From positions 1-64,000 of the forward strand of contig NZ_SLZG01000005.1 of the NCBI RefSeq assembly GCF_004341625.1: a stretch of DNA of 64,000 nt. Reading direction: 5' to 3'. The notes under the pieces were generated by a model. It saw nothing but the letters and a program-made list of their open reading frames with translations. It was not told the origin of the DNA and ran no database searches. This DNA is from Rhizobium sp. BK376 (GTDB lineage Bacteria > Pseudomonadota > Alphaproteobacteria > Rhizobiales > Rhizobiaceae). Of this stretch, positions 1 to 7,480 are shown piece after piece (positions within the stretch are counted from its first letter, which is position 1; each line of letters opens with the position of its first letter). Position numbers and translations under genes: made by a program.

Positions 1-147
1 GAAGGCTTCAGCGACGAGGTGATCGCGGCAACCTTGAACGTCAGTGGATCGACGATTTACCGGACCAAGCGCCGGTTTGTGGAAGCCAATCTCGACGGGG
101 CGCTCAGCGAGGCCAGAGGGGTCAAGGCTGTTAGCTGTCATTTTTAA
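1..147 (+). pseudogene. IS630-family transposase fragment (N-terminal helix-turn-helix only)
   Basis: The reading frame is open from the window edge and stops at 145-147. Its translation begins EGFSDEVIAATLNVSGSTIY and continues RTKRRFVEANLDGALSE, which is the helix-turn-helix and linker typical of the N-terminus of IS630-type transposases. After LSEARG the reading diverges into an unrelated tail and stops, where an intact transposase would continue into the DDE catalytic domain. I infer a decayed insertion sequence. The 5' part lies outside the window, so an intact upstream start cannot be judged. Confidence 0.6.
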
Positions 148-259
148 ATGCACTTGCATTTCTTATAGGCAATCATAAGCTCGCAAATGTCGGTAGGCGT
201 AAACCTCAGCAGTGACCGTCGGAGATTTATCGTGGTCCAGTCCAAGTAGGAGCACCGTG

Positions 260-484
260 ATGTCTTTGCTGACCCTTCTCAGCTCGCAAGATGAGCAAAT
301 CGAAATCGTCACCAATACCGTCCGGCAATGGTGCGACGAGCACAATCACGACATTCACGACGAGCGTGGCAGGTTCGCGCTACAAGCGGCTGTTGCTCTC
401 GCTCTGACGGACAAATGGGACCCGTCAACGTTCGCTTCCCGACTTAGAAGGGAAATGGACAACTGCCCTGACCTGACCATGTAG
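260..484 (+). CDS. Hypothetical small acidic protein (74 aa)
   Basis: This predicted 74-residue soluble protein starts at an ATG preceded by AGGAG at about 247-251, which decides this start over the in-frame ATG at 212. It has no signal peptide or membrane segment. The visible core is VRQWCDEHNHDIHDERGR followed by a helical stretch AALALTDKWDP-type segment and an acidic-basic C-terminus. I do not recognise a named domain. It opens a run of small stress-type proteins, but no GGAAC-type promoter was seen in front of it. Function is unknown; the ribosome binding site and protein-like composition are the grounds for calling it. Confidence 0.5.
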   Translation: MSLLTLLSSQDEQIEIVTNTVRQWCDEHNHDIHDERGRFALQAAVALALTDKWDPSTFASRLRREMDNCPDLTM

Positions 485-910
485 GGATGGCCATCCTATG
501 TCTGATCATCTCGGACGGAATCTCCAAGTCTGTTTCGAGATCTCTCTCGATTCGACGGTCGCCAAGCTAACCGGTCAGGAAACGAGTTGTTCCGTCGCTC
601 GGCTGCTAAGTCAGGGCCGAGCCCGCTCGCTCTCGAAAGTGCCAGCCACTCTAGCTCAGCACCAACGCAGGTGGCTTCGGGCAGGTATCCCGAACAATTG
701 ATCGGCCCCCAGTTGGAAATCGCACCTGGGGGTACCATCGGCACTGTCCGAGAGTCTTTGCGCGCACGGCTCGCTGTCCAGAGGCGCAAATTTTCATGCG
801 CCAGCATTCTTGCGGTGCCACCGATCCAATCGCTGTGTCGATAACGGCCTCGATGCGCGACTGCGAGAAATGTGCCTGTTCGCAGGAATTGCCTCGCATT
901 TCCTCCACCT
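485..910. other. Intergenic stretch without a recognisable gene
   Basis: Both strands contain open frames, but none has a convincing ribosome binding site plus protein-like composition, and they overlap one another. The stretch sits between a small gene and a remnant locus, so it may be decayed coding DNA, but I could not identify what it came from. Confidence 0.4.
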
Positions 911-935
911 GGAACACCACCACGACCAGGGAGTT
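911..935 (+). promoter_or_regulatory. Candidate EcfG/RpoE2-type promoter
   Basis: GGAAC at 911-915 and AGTT at 932-935 are separated by exactly 16 nt. This matches the general-stress sigma factor consensus of alphaproteobacteria (GGAAC, 16-17 nt, NGTT). The -10 element ends 20 nt before the ATG at 956. Confidence 0.6.
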
Positions 936-955
936 GTGTTCGAAAGGAGAGCATC

Positions 956-1024
956 ATGGTTGCCGAACACGAGCAGGATCGTATAAAACCTGTGATCGGT
1001 CTCGCGCCCACGTCATCGATGTGA
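956..1024 (+). pseudogene. 22-codon remnant: leader of one stress gene joined to the 3' end of another
   Basis: The 22-residue reading frame MVAEHEQDRIKPVIGLAPTS-SM has a strong AAAGGAG ribosome binding site and a GGAAC-N16-AGTT promoter. Its last 20 residues align with the C-terminus of the 85-residue protein encoded at 5794-6051 (both end KP-x-IGL-x-P-x-SSM). The last 39 nt of the two genes match at 33 positions. The leader (911-958) instead resembles the leader of the gene at 5557. I infer an internally deleted copy of a duplicated 5557-6051 locus. It may still be transcribed and translated as a micropeptide, so a small functional gene is the alternative. Confidence 0.5.
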
Positions 1025-1341
1025 CAGTCGTAGCAGGCGATTTTGTGTTCGGTAAAGGCATGCTGAAGTGGGAGCATTTACCGGGGCAGACCATGGACCG
1101 ACACAGTTTCACATCAGAATGATTGCGATATCAAAGACCTTCGGGTAGCGCTCTCGCTGCTATTCGCCTGATGAACTGCCATGTCGAAATCGCCCTTGCC
1201 TGCAACCGAGGTCGGCTGAGCGAAACCGTTCAATGGCCGCCTGCTTTCGAAGGTCTTCCCTATAGCCGGGAGGATGTGGCCGCCGCCAACAGGTCCGAAA
1301 TCGAGCGGCTGTGGACTAAGACAAGCTCGTTTGCTCGTCCG
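1025..1341. other. Intergenic stretch without a supported gene
   Basis: An open frame of 96 codons on the plus strand (1123-1413) lacks a ribosome binding site and resembles no family I know. It also overlaps the promoter and start of the better supported gene at 1391. Nothing else stands out. Confidence 0.4.
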
Positions 1342-1366
1342 GGAACCGAGGCAGCGGTATGGAGTT
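1342..1366 (+). promoter_or_regulatory. Candidate EcfG/RpoE2-type promoter
   Basis: GGAAC at 1342-1346 and AGTT at 1363-1366 have 16 nt between them. The -10 element lies 24 nt before the ATG of the gene at 1391. Confidence 0.65.
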
Positions 1367-1390
1367 CTCCCTGCAGCGAAGGAGAACGCA

Positions 1391-1684
1391 ATGCCCAAGG
1401 ACTCATTAGATGACAAAGACATCCTAAACGGAGTCGGCCCACTGGATTATGATCTAGGCGCGGTCGATGACCAGACATCCAGTGCAGCCACTGATGATGA
1501 AAGATCTACGGATTCCTGCGCTCGCGATGCTGGTCGGGCCGCAGACGCGAGCGAGGCAGCAAGCGCTGTGCGAGAAGCCGTGAGGTCCACGACCCCACGC
1601 TCAGGTCCGTCCATAGAGCGAGACATAATGATGGTGGTGGCAGCGGGCTATATCGGCTACTTCATTGCTCGACTGGCAAGATGA
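1391..1684 (+). CDS. Small acidic protein with a C-terminal membrane anchor (97 aa)
   Basis: The ATG at 1391 follows AAGGAGAA with good spacing, so it is preferred to the upstream in-frame ATG at 1274. The first ~75 residues are acidic and rich in Ala, Ser and Asp, with a helical AADASEAASAVREAV segment. The last ~20 residues (IMMVVAAGYIGYFIARLAR) form one membrane segment ending in a positively charged tail, an arrangement like that of the ElaB/YqjD/DUF883 ribosome-associated membrane proteins, although I cannot assign that family firmly. The GGAAC-N16-AGTT site upstream suggests general-stress control. Role unknown; tail-anchoring in the inner membrane is inferred. Confidence 0.6.
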   Translation: MPKDSLDDKDILNGVGPLDYDLGAVDDQTSSAATDDERSTDSCARDAGRAADASEAASAVREAVRSTTPRSGPSIERDIMMVVAAGYIGYFIARLAR

Positions 1685-1845
1685 TTGAACGATGACGGCG
1701 ACGACCTCCGAAACCTGACAGTTCGAGTGCCGCCTCTTGCGGCGTTCATCAGCGGATGCCTCGCAAGTCTCGCCGGACAATCGCGACAGTAGCCTCTCAT
1801 TTCGAGCAATGCTTTGCCCTATGCTCTCGCTTTTCGCAAGCGAGG

Positions 1846-2139
1846 GACGAGGCAATGGGCGAAGATCACACGAAAGGACATGATTCTTGAATTCCTGAGG
1901 AAGCAAACGTTGCGGTCATCGCGACATGCCACCGCAACGGAACGTCGGAGGCGGGTACGGTCGACTTCTCGGTGCGGGACAATCTTGAGATCTTGTTCGA
2001 TACTTTTAAAGACACACGGAAGTTCAACAATATCGCGGAGAGTCCTGGAGGGAAAATTCCTAACGCTGCCAATTCCGCAGTACCGACCTCAACCTGGAGT
2101 CGTCGCCCGCCTCGCGGCACATCAAACTCTGCAGCGTAG
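1846..2139 (+). pseudogene. Frameshifted pyridoxamine 5'-phosphate oxidase-family protein
   Basis: One frame reads QWAKITRKDMILEFL up to about 1896. From 1897 the next frame reads EEANVAVIATCHRNGTSEAG and continues TVDFSVRDNLEILFDTFKDTRKFNNI, stopping at 2137-2139. Joined, this is the N-terminal half of a PPOX-type split-barrel (flavin or general stress FMN-binding) protein. A single missing base around 1896 would explain the shift. After IAESP the sequence no longer resembles the family, so the C-terminal half is also lost or shifted. The gene is broken and probably inactive. The family assignment rests on the pattern VAVIAT...DNLEILFDT...TRKFNNI. Confidence 0.5.
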
Positions 2140-2208
2140 CTACTGCAAAATAAACCGACTATGGATTGCATGGCCATTTTCACAGCAATAACAGTCCTGT
2201 CAAAGCTC

Positions 2209-4869
2209 CTATCCGCGGGCTGCTCGCGTCTTGCCCTTGTTTAAACGCTTGATCGCTTGCTCAAGTGACCGCTGGCCGTCGCAGTAGTCCTCCCATGCCG
2301 TGCTTTGTTTGAGCAAGGCCGGTACGGTCGGAATCGTGAACCGTTTCGGATCGAGTCCTGCTTTGACCTGTGTCCAGTTGAGCGGCATCGAGACCGTCGC
2401 TCCGGGTCTCGCACGAGGCGACAACGGCGCTACCGCTGTCGACGTTCGGTCATTCCGCAGGTAGTCCAGAAAGATGCGCCCATTGCGCTCAGCCTTGAAC
2501 ATCTTGGTGAGATACAGGTCGGGATTATCGCGTGCCATCTCTACGCAGACATCATGCGCGAAACTTTTTCCTTCATCCCATGTCAGCTTTTTACCTTTCG
2601 GCACCAGCAGCGGCGTCACCACATGGAGCCCCTTGCCGCCTGTGGTTTTGCAAAAACTGACAAGACCGAGCTCCTCCAGGCGGTCCCGGATTTCGCGTGC
2701 GCCCTCGATCACCGCCGCGAAATCGACATCCGGTCCAGGGTCCAGGTCGAATACCAACCGCCCAGGAACCTCCGGTTGGTTTGGTTCGCAGTTCCACGGG
2801 TGAAGTTCGGTACCGCCGATCTGGGCGATCGCCGCCAATCCTTCAACCCGATCGATCTGCAGATAGGGCTGCTTGTCACCGGACACCTTGACCTGCTCGA
2901 TCAGATTGGATGTCCCTTGCATCGCGTGACGCTGGAAGAATTGCTCGCCACCGATACCGTCAGGGGTCCGGATAATCGAACAGGGCCGCCCCTTGATATG
3001 ATTGATGAGCCAAGAACCCACGGCCTCGTAATAGTGCGCCAGGTCGACTTTCGTGACCGGCTCACCGCCAAGGGCGTCCGGCCATAGCTCTTTGTCGGGA
3101 CTCGAAATCAGGACACCCATCACGTCGACTTTTGCGCCCTTGCGCAGCCTCGACGGTTTCGCGCGCGTTGGCTCGGGATCAGGGACATTCGCTTCGGCGG
3201 GGGCGGCTGGCTTTTCGGCTTCGACCTCCTCCGCAGGCTTGTCTTCGCGAAGTCCCTTGAACGCCGCCTGCCTGACCTGGCCGTCGGCAGTCCATCCGGC
3301 AAACTCGATTTCTGCGACCAGTTCAGGCTTCACCCAAACGATGTCCGGGTTCTTCTTGGGAGCGCCAATGCCGGTGAATGGAGATTTCGGCCGCTCAATC
3401 TCTTTCAAGCGTGGCAGCAGTTTATCGACGACGCTCGCGCCATATCCGGTCCCGACCCGGCCGACATACACGAAATGCTCGCCACGATTGACACCCACCA
3501 GCAACGACCGGAACTTGCCGTTTGTGGTGGCGTAGGCGCCAATGACGACCTCATGCCCTGCCCGGCATTTTGATTTTGCCCAGATTTTCGTCCGACCGGA
3601 CTCGTAGGCGGCATCAGCTTTCTTGGAGACGATCCCCTCCAACGAAAGCTTGCAGGCAGACCGCAGGACAGCATCTCCGCCCGTTTCAAAGTGTTCAACG
3701 AAGCGCAAACGCGGATCGTCGCCAGCAGCTTCCGACAACAAAGCCGAAAGACGCTCCTTTCGCTCGGACAGCGGCAACTGCCTTAGGTCGTTACTGCCGT
3801 CACACATCAGGTCGAAGGCGAAATAGACGAGATCATCGGTTTTGCCTTCGGAGAGTGCTGCCTGCAGAGCCGCGAAATCCGGGGCGCCATTCTCGTCGAG
3901 GGCACAGATCTCACCATCGATAATGGCGTCGGGAAGGCTCGACGCCGATCGAGCGATCGCAGAATACTTGTTCGTCCAGTCAAGACCCTTGCGGGTCTTC
4001 AGAGTTACCTTGCCATCCTCAACGCGCATCTGAATGCGGTAGCCGTCGAACTTGATTTCGTGGACCCACCCCGTGGTGGAAGGCGGTCGATCCAGCGTTT
4101 CGCAAAGCTGCGGAGCGATGAAATCCGGCATGGCAGAAGCTTCGGCCTTTTCGCCTGGCTTGTGTTTGACCATCGCCTTGGTCCCTGCTTTCCGCTCATC
4201 GGCCGCCAGCCCCTCACTGTTATCCCATACAGCGTCCGCTTCGACGACGCCGCCTGCGGTCATGAAGGGCTTTGGCTTCTTCCCTTTTCCTGCCGCGATG
4301 GCTTCCATCGTTCTGCCGGATGCGACGGATGTGTCGTTCTCCTCCAGGACCGCCGCACCGTCCTCGTCCACGGAGAAATCGTCATGATGCTTGATCAGGA
4401 GCCAGTTGGTACGTTTTTCGCCCTCGCGTTCGCGCATGCGGACCAGCACGAAGCTGCCATGAAGCCGGTCACCCTCCAGAGTGAATTTGAAATCGCCTTC
4501 GGCCAAAGCCTGCGCGGGGCTCTTATTTCCTTCCGGCTCCCAATAACCTCGGTCCCAAAGCATGACGGTGCCACCGCCATATTGTCCCTTGGGGATCGTG
4601 CCTTCGAAGTCGCCGTAGTCGAGCGGGTGATCTTCGACCTCAACCGCGAGCCGCTTGTCTTGAGGGTCAAGTGATGGACCTTTGGTCACCGCCCAAGATT
4701 TGAAGACTCCGTCCAGTTCGAGTCGCAAGTCGTAATGAAGGCGGGTGGCGTCGTGCTTCTGAATGACGAAGCGGCGGCGGTTCGAAGATTTGACTGTCAC
4801 CTCGCCGCTGGGCTCGGCGGTCTTCTTGAAATCACGTTTTGCACGGTATTTTGAAAGATTATCGGCCAT
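2209..4869 (-). CDS. ligD: Multidomain ATP-dependent DNA ligase LigD (886 aa)
   Basis: LigD is the end-processing ligase of bacterial non-homologous end joining, which seals double-strand breaks held by Ku. The domain order is phosphoesterase (about residues 35-165, with [13 protein letters not shown] and [12 protein letters not shown]), ligase (about 250-545, with the adenylated lysine K273 in EIKFDGYR) and primase/polymerase (about 580-870, with the metal-binding aspartates of FDLDPGPD near 708-710). This PE-LIG-POL order is usual in rhizobia. Full length, with ATG at 4869. No ku gene is present in the window. A GGAAC at 4924-4920 lies upstream on the coding strand, but its -10 partner is poor (GCAT), so stress control is only suggested by the neighbourhood. 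Confidence 0.95.
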   Translation of the reverse strand: MADNLSKYRAKRDFKKTAEPSGEVTVKSSNRRRFVIQKHDATRLHYDLRLELDGVFKSWAVTKGPSLDPQDKRLAVEVEDHPLDYGDFEGTIPKGQYGGGTVMLWDRGYWEPEGNKSPAQALAEGDFKFTLEGDRLHGSFVLVRMREREGEKRTNWLLIKHHDDFSVDEDGAAVLEENDTSVASGRTMEAIAAGKGKKPKPFMTAGGVVEADAVWDNSEGLAADERKAGTKAMVKHKPGEKAEASAMPDFIAPQLCETLDRPPSTTGWVHEIKFDGYRIQMRVEDGKVTLKTRKGLDWTNKYSAIARSASSLPDAIIDGEICALDENGAPDFAALQAALSEGKTDDLVYFAFDLMCDGSNDLRQLPLSERKERLSALLSEAAGDDPRLRFVEHFETGGDAVLRSACKLSLEGIVSKKADAAYESGRTKIWAKSKCRAGHEVVIGAYATTNGKFRSLLVGVNRGEHFVYVGRVGTGYGASVVDKLLPRLKEIERPKSPFTGIGAPKKNPDIVWVKPELVAEIEFAGWTADGQVRQAAFKGLREDKPAEEVEAEKPAAPAEANVPDPEPTRAKPSRLRKGAKVDVMGVLISSPDKELWPDALGGEPVTKVDLAHYYEAVGSWLINHIKGRPCSIIRTPDGIGGEQFFQRHAMQGTSNLIEQVKVSGDKQPYLQIDRVEGLAAIAQIGGTELHPWNCEPNQPEVPGRLVFDLDPGPDVDFAAVIEGAREIRDRLEELGLVSFCKTTGGKGLHVVTPLLVPKGKKLTWDEGKSFAHDVCVEMARDNPDLYLTKMFKAERNGRIFLDYLRNDRTSTAVAPLSPRARPGATVSMPLNWTQVKAGLDPKRFTIPTVPALLKQSTAWEDYCDGQRSLEQAIKRLNKGKTRAARG

Positions 4870-5019
4870 GGCTCTTCTCGATCGCGATCGAGAGTCGAAA
4901 TGCGACCACCGCTCTCATAGTTCCCGGCAGGACAAGCGCACTCCGCTCGACTTCGAAGCTGTGCCTCATCCGGACACACCAGGCGGGACGGGGGCGAGCG
5001 GATCGGTCACCTTCAATCC

Positions 5020-5409
5020 TCAGCGGGCGTTGATGCTGGGAAGAAGATTTTCGACCTGCTTGCGATCTCCTACCGGAAGCGTCTCGATCCGGTTTTGCCA
5101 GAATTCCTCAGCTGAAGGAGAATCGGACTCCCATTGCCGGACATCGGTGATGTTGTCATCGATCTTCGATAGTCTTCTGCCGCCCAGCGACAGATATTCC
5201 TGGGCAAGCTTATGCGTTCTCGTTTCCAGGTCGTCGCCGGATGGCGCCGACACGCCGCTGTTGTGATCCGAGGGCATAGTCTGCGGCATTCCTCCAGTCT
5301 TGCGATGTTCCTCTTCTGCTTCCAGCCAGTGGCGCTCGTGGGCGCCGTCAGGACGTCCTTCGGCCTCCCACTTCCGATAGGCTGCCTTTCGGATTTCTTC
5401 CTCGCTCAT
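5020..5409 (-). CDS. DUF2934-containing small stress protein (129 aa)
   Basis: The N-terminus MSEEEIRKAAYRKWEAEG followed by RPDGAHERHWLEAEEEH is the DUF2934 pattern (Ile-Arg-x-x-Ala-Tyr-x-x-Trp-Glu-x-Glu-Gly-Arg-Pro ... HWLxAE), common in stress-induced proteins of rhizobia. The remaining ~85 residues contain LETRTHKLAQEYLSLGGRR and are soluble and charged. The ATG at 5409 is chosen because AGGAG lies 6 nt upstream; the adjacent ATG at 5412 is too close. A GGAAC-N16-GGTT promoter lies 31 nt upstream, and the gene is divergent from the stress-type gene at 5557. Molecular function is unknown. Confidence 0.75.
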   Translation of the reverse strand: MSEEEIRKAAYRKWEAEGRPDGAHERHWLEAEEEHRKTGGMPQTMPSDHNSGVSAPSGDDLETRTHKLAQEYLSLGGRRLSKIDDNITDVRQWESDSPSAEEFWQNRIETLPVGDRKQVENLLPSINAR

Positions 5410-5440
5410 CATTCTCTCCTGGGTAGGGTTTCGGAGCCTA

Positions 5441-5465
5441 AACCTCCCATCGCCATCATCGTTCC
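5441..5465 (-). promoter_or_regulatory. Candidate EcfG/RpoE2-type promoter for the DUF2934 gene
   Basis: On the minus strand GGAAC (5465-5461) and GGTT (5444-5441) are separated by 16 nt. The -10 element is 31 nt from the start codon at 5409. It forms a divergent pair with the promoter at 5512-5536. Confidence 0.6.
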
Positions 5466-5511
5466 AACACTTGGCGCGCCGGGGCGAAAACCGTGCGCTT
5501 TCCCGCCCTCC

Positions 5512-5536
5512 GGAACACCATGCTGGTCTCGGCGTT
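5512..5536 (+). promoter_or_regulatory. Candidate EcfG/RpoE2-type promoter
   Basis: GGAAC (5512-5516), 16 nt, CGTT (5533-5536) is a perfect match to the GGAAC-N16-CGTT consensus. It lies 20 nt before the ATG at 5557. Its leader resembles the leader at 911-958. Confidence 0.7.
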
Positions 5537-5556
5537 GTCCGACAAAGGAGAGCAAG

Positions 5557-5769
5557 ATGTCCAAGATCACAAACGGCCCGAACGACCGCCCGCGGGACGA
5601 AAGCATCGCGCAGAGCGGCCCTGGCATTCCTGACGACAGCAGCGCGCCTGTCACCGCGTCGGACAAGGAGATCGAGGAGGCTCGGCGCAAATTGAGAAGC
5701 GGCTATCGTCCATCGGAGAGCGTTGAACTGGAGCGCCAGCTTGAGCGCCCAAAGCACGGAACCGCCTGA
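5557..5769 (+). CDS. Hypothetical small stress-type protein (70 aa)
   Basis: The protein is hydrophilic and probably largely disordered. It opens MSKITNGPNDRPRDESIAQS and ends with a charged helical region around EIEEARRKLRSGYRPSESVELERQ. It has no signal peptide or membrane segment, and I recognise no domain. The start is fixed by AAAGGAG seven nt upstream. The consensus EcfG-type promoter directly in front and the 24-nt gap to the gene at 5794 suggest a two-gene stress operon. The leader similarity to 911-958 indicates that this locus was once duplicated. Confidence 0.65.
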   Translation: MSKITNGPNDRPRDESIAQSGPGIPDDSSAPVTASDKEIEEARRKLRSGYRPSESVELERQLERPKHGTA

Positions 5770-5793
5770 AGAATTTTCGCTGGAGACACCGCG

Positions 5794-6051
5794 ATGACCT
5801 ACGTTGCATCCCCGAGCCACGCAATCAATGATCCCGCCAGAACAGACGATCTTCGGCAGTGTCTGGAAACGGCGCGCAGGCGTCTGGACGAAGTGTCAAA
5901 GTCTTCAAGTGTCGAGAAAGAAGCGGAGATCATTTCCTCCGCGATCGGGGCCGGGTGGAACGAGGAAGAGGTCATAATCGCCTTGAATCCCGCACGCGAG
6001 CCGGACGGCCGGAAACCTACGATCGGTCTCGTGCCTTCTTCATCGATGTGA
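5794..6051 (+). CDS. Hypothetical small protein with EEVxIA motif (85 aa)
   Basis: This predicted helical cytoplasmic protein contains LRQCLETARRRLDEVSKSS, then EIISSAIGAGWNEEEVIIAL, and ends GRKPTIGLVPSSSM. The central segment (E-x5-A-x3-G-(W/F)-x2-EEV-x-IA) is shared with the 64-residue protein encoded at 13622-13816, so the two look like one family. Its C-terminus is shared with the 22-codon remnant at 956. Ribosome binding site: GGAG before the ATG. It probably shares a transcript with the gene at 5557. No known domain is recognised. Confidence 0.6.
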   Translation: MTYVASPSHAINDPARTDDLRQCLETARRRLDEVSKSSSVEKEAEIISSAIGAGWNEEEVIIALNPAREPDGRKPTIGLVPSSSM

Positions 6052-6209
6052 GTGATCGTCCGCGTCGTCGTCGGTGAAGCTCTCTGAGGCTGTCGCGTTC
6101 ACCCGTGCTCACCATGGGCCGACATAGGTCCCGACCAGAATGGTCGCGATCGTCGATCTGCTGATCGCGGTAGAGCGCGACGTCGCGGCTTCGGAAGGAG
6201 ATGTGATCC

Positions 6210-6917
6210 ATGTTCGATTTGATGCCAACCGTGCCAACTTGGTGGGATATCGGCCTGAGGCTTCTGTTGACGGTGCTTGCCGGGGGCGTCATCGGAATGA
6301 ACCGGCAGGTCGGCGGGCACGCAGCTGGATTCCGCACGACGATACTCGTCGGACTTGCTGCATGTCTTGCGATGATCCAGGCGAATCTTCTTCTGGCGAC
6401 GGTCGGAAAATCCGAACAGTCCTTTGCCGTCATGGATACATTGCGGTTTCCGCTTGGAATTCTGACCGGCGTCGGCTTTATCGGCGGCGGCGCAATCCTG
6501 AAGCGCGGCGACTTGGTGACGGGGGTGACGACCGCTGCCACGCTGTGGATCGTCACCGCGATTGGCCTCTGTGTCGGCGGAGGCCAGATCATTCTTGGAT
6601 GCGTCGGCGCGGTGGTGGGCTTTTTGGTGCTGTCACCGTTCAAGTGGCTCGATGAAAAACTGCCGAGACGTCAGAAGGCGCGAATGGTGATCAGCTCGAA
6701 GACTGGACGGGTTGCCGATCTGATCGCTGCGCTTCAATCGATCGGGTGCCGTGCGCGTTTCATGGAAAAACGCCGCTCCTCCGAGAAAGGCGTGCTGCTG
6801 CTGACCTACGAACTCAAATGGACCGGCACTGCCGAAGACGACCCGGAGCGGATCATTTCCGTCATCGAAAAATCCCACCAGCTGGATAGCTTCGAAGTGC
6901 TGAACCCGACTGCCTGA
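6210..6917 (+). CDS. MgtC/SapB-family inner-membrane protein (235 aa)
   Basis: MgtC-family proteins affect Mg2+ starvation tolerance, F-ATPase activity and survival inside hosts. The hydrophobic N-terminal half has the family signatures RLLLTVLAGGVIGMNRQ, GFRTTILVGLAACLAM, FPLGILTGVGFIGGGAIL and GVTTAATLWIVTAIGL, giving about four to five membrane segments up to residue ~150. The C-terminal ~85 residues (KARMVISSKTGRVADLIAAL onward) form the soluble ACT-like domain seen in longer members. The start follows GAAGGAG. No stress-type promoter was seen directly upstream, so it may be read from the preceding genes (158-nt gap) or from its own promoter. Confidence 0.85.
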   Translation: MFDLMPTVPTWWDIGLRLLLTVLAGGVIGMNRQVGGHAAGFRTTILVGLAACLAMIQANLLLATVGKSEQSFAVMDTLRFPLGILTGVGFIGGGAILKRGDLVTGVTTAATLWIVTAIGLCVGGGQIILGCVGAVVGFLVLSPFKWLDEKLPRRQKARMVISSKTGRVADLIAALQSIGCRARFMEKRRSSEKGVLLLTYELKWTGTAEDDPERIISVIEKSHQLDSFEVLNPTA

Positions 6918-6964
6918 ATCACCATCCAGGAGGAAGCTGCAAAATCCGCACAAGTCGACGGTTG

Positions 6965-6989
6965 GGAACCTGTGCCGTACCCGGAAGTT
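6965..6989 (+). promoter_or_regulatory. Candidate EcfG/RpoE2-type promoter
   Basis: GGAAC (6965-6969), 16 nt, AGTT (6986-6989), ending 39 nt before the ATG at 7029. Confidence 0.6.
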
Positions 6990-7028
6990 TAGCGAGAGCA
7001 AAGGAAACCGACGAACACGGAGGCGACA

Positions 7029-7343
7029 ATGCCAAAGGGAGACACATCCCCGTACACCGACAAGCAGAAGCGCAAGGCCGAACATATCGAGGAAGGCTAC
7101 GAGGATCGTGGCGTGTCCCATGGCGAGGCCGAGCGCCGCGCGTGGGCAACCGTCAATAAGGAAAGCGGCGGCGGCAAGAAGTCCGGATCAGGCCGCGGCA
7201 AGGCGGAAGACCTTTCCTCATCGAAGAAAGGCGGAAAGATCGGCGGTCACGCCGCGGCCTCCCGATCCGAGGCTGATAGGTCGGCATCGGCGAAGAAGGC
7301 TGCGGCAACACGCAAGCGCAACGAACATCATGCCGGCCATTGA
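7029..7343 (+). CDS. Basic, Gly/Lys-rich small protein, often annotated as a plasmid stabilisation protein (104 aa)
   Basis: The sequence opens MPKGDTSPYTDKQKRKAEHI with EEGYEDRGVSHGEAERRAWATVNK, a well conserved N-terminal block in rhizobial proteins that carry the annotation plasmid stabilisation protein. The rest is low complexity and rich in Gly, Lys, Ser and Ala (GGKKSGSGRGK, SKKGGKIGGHAAASRSEADR), which suggests a nucleic-acid-binding or disordered stress protein. No toxin partner is adjacent, so I would not take the stabilisation name literally. Ribosome binding site GGAGG; a GGAAC-N16-AGTT promoter precedes it. Confidence 0.7.
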   Translation: MPKGDTSPYTDKQKRKAEHIEEGYEDRGVSHGEAERRAWATVNKESGGGKKSGSGRGKAEDLSSSKKGGKIGGHAAASRSEADRSASAKKAAATRKRNEHHAGH

Positions 7344-7480
7344 TCGTTCGCGTAACGCGCTGGCATGAAGTTCGCCACCCATGCCCGCTGCCGCACCGTT
7401 CGCCGCTGCTTTCGGAATCCGAAACCGTTCTTATGCCCGGCCGCGAACACATCCAATAGATTTCAATGAAGACGGCGCCG

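Noticed and set aside
496..1077. 193-codon minus-strand frame
   Set aside because: It has no ribosome binding site and no protein-like composition, and it covers the promoter, ribosome binding site and frame of the 956 remnant.
4899..4924. EcfG-type promoter for ligD
   Set aside because: GGAAC is present at 4924-4920 on the minus strand, but 16 nt later the sequence is GCAT instead of NGTT.
7029..7343. Toxin-antitoxin or true plasmid-stability system
   Set aside because: The name plasmid stabilisation protein is attached to relatives, but there is no partner gene and the composition suggests a disordered stress protein.
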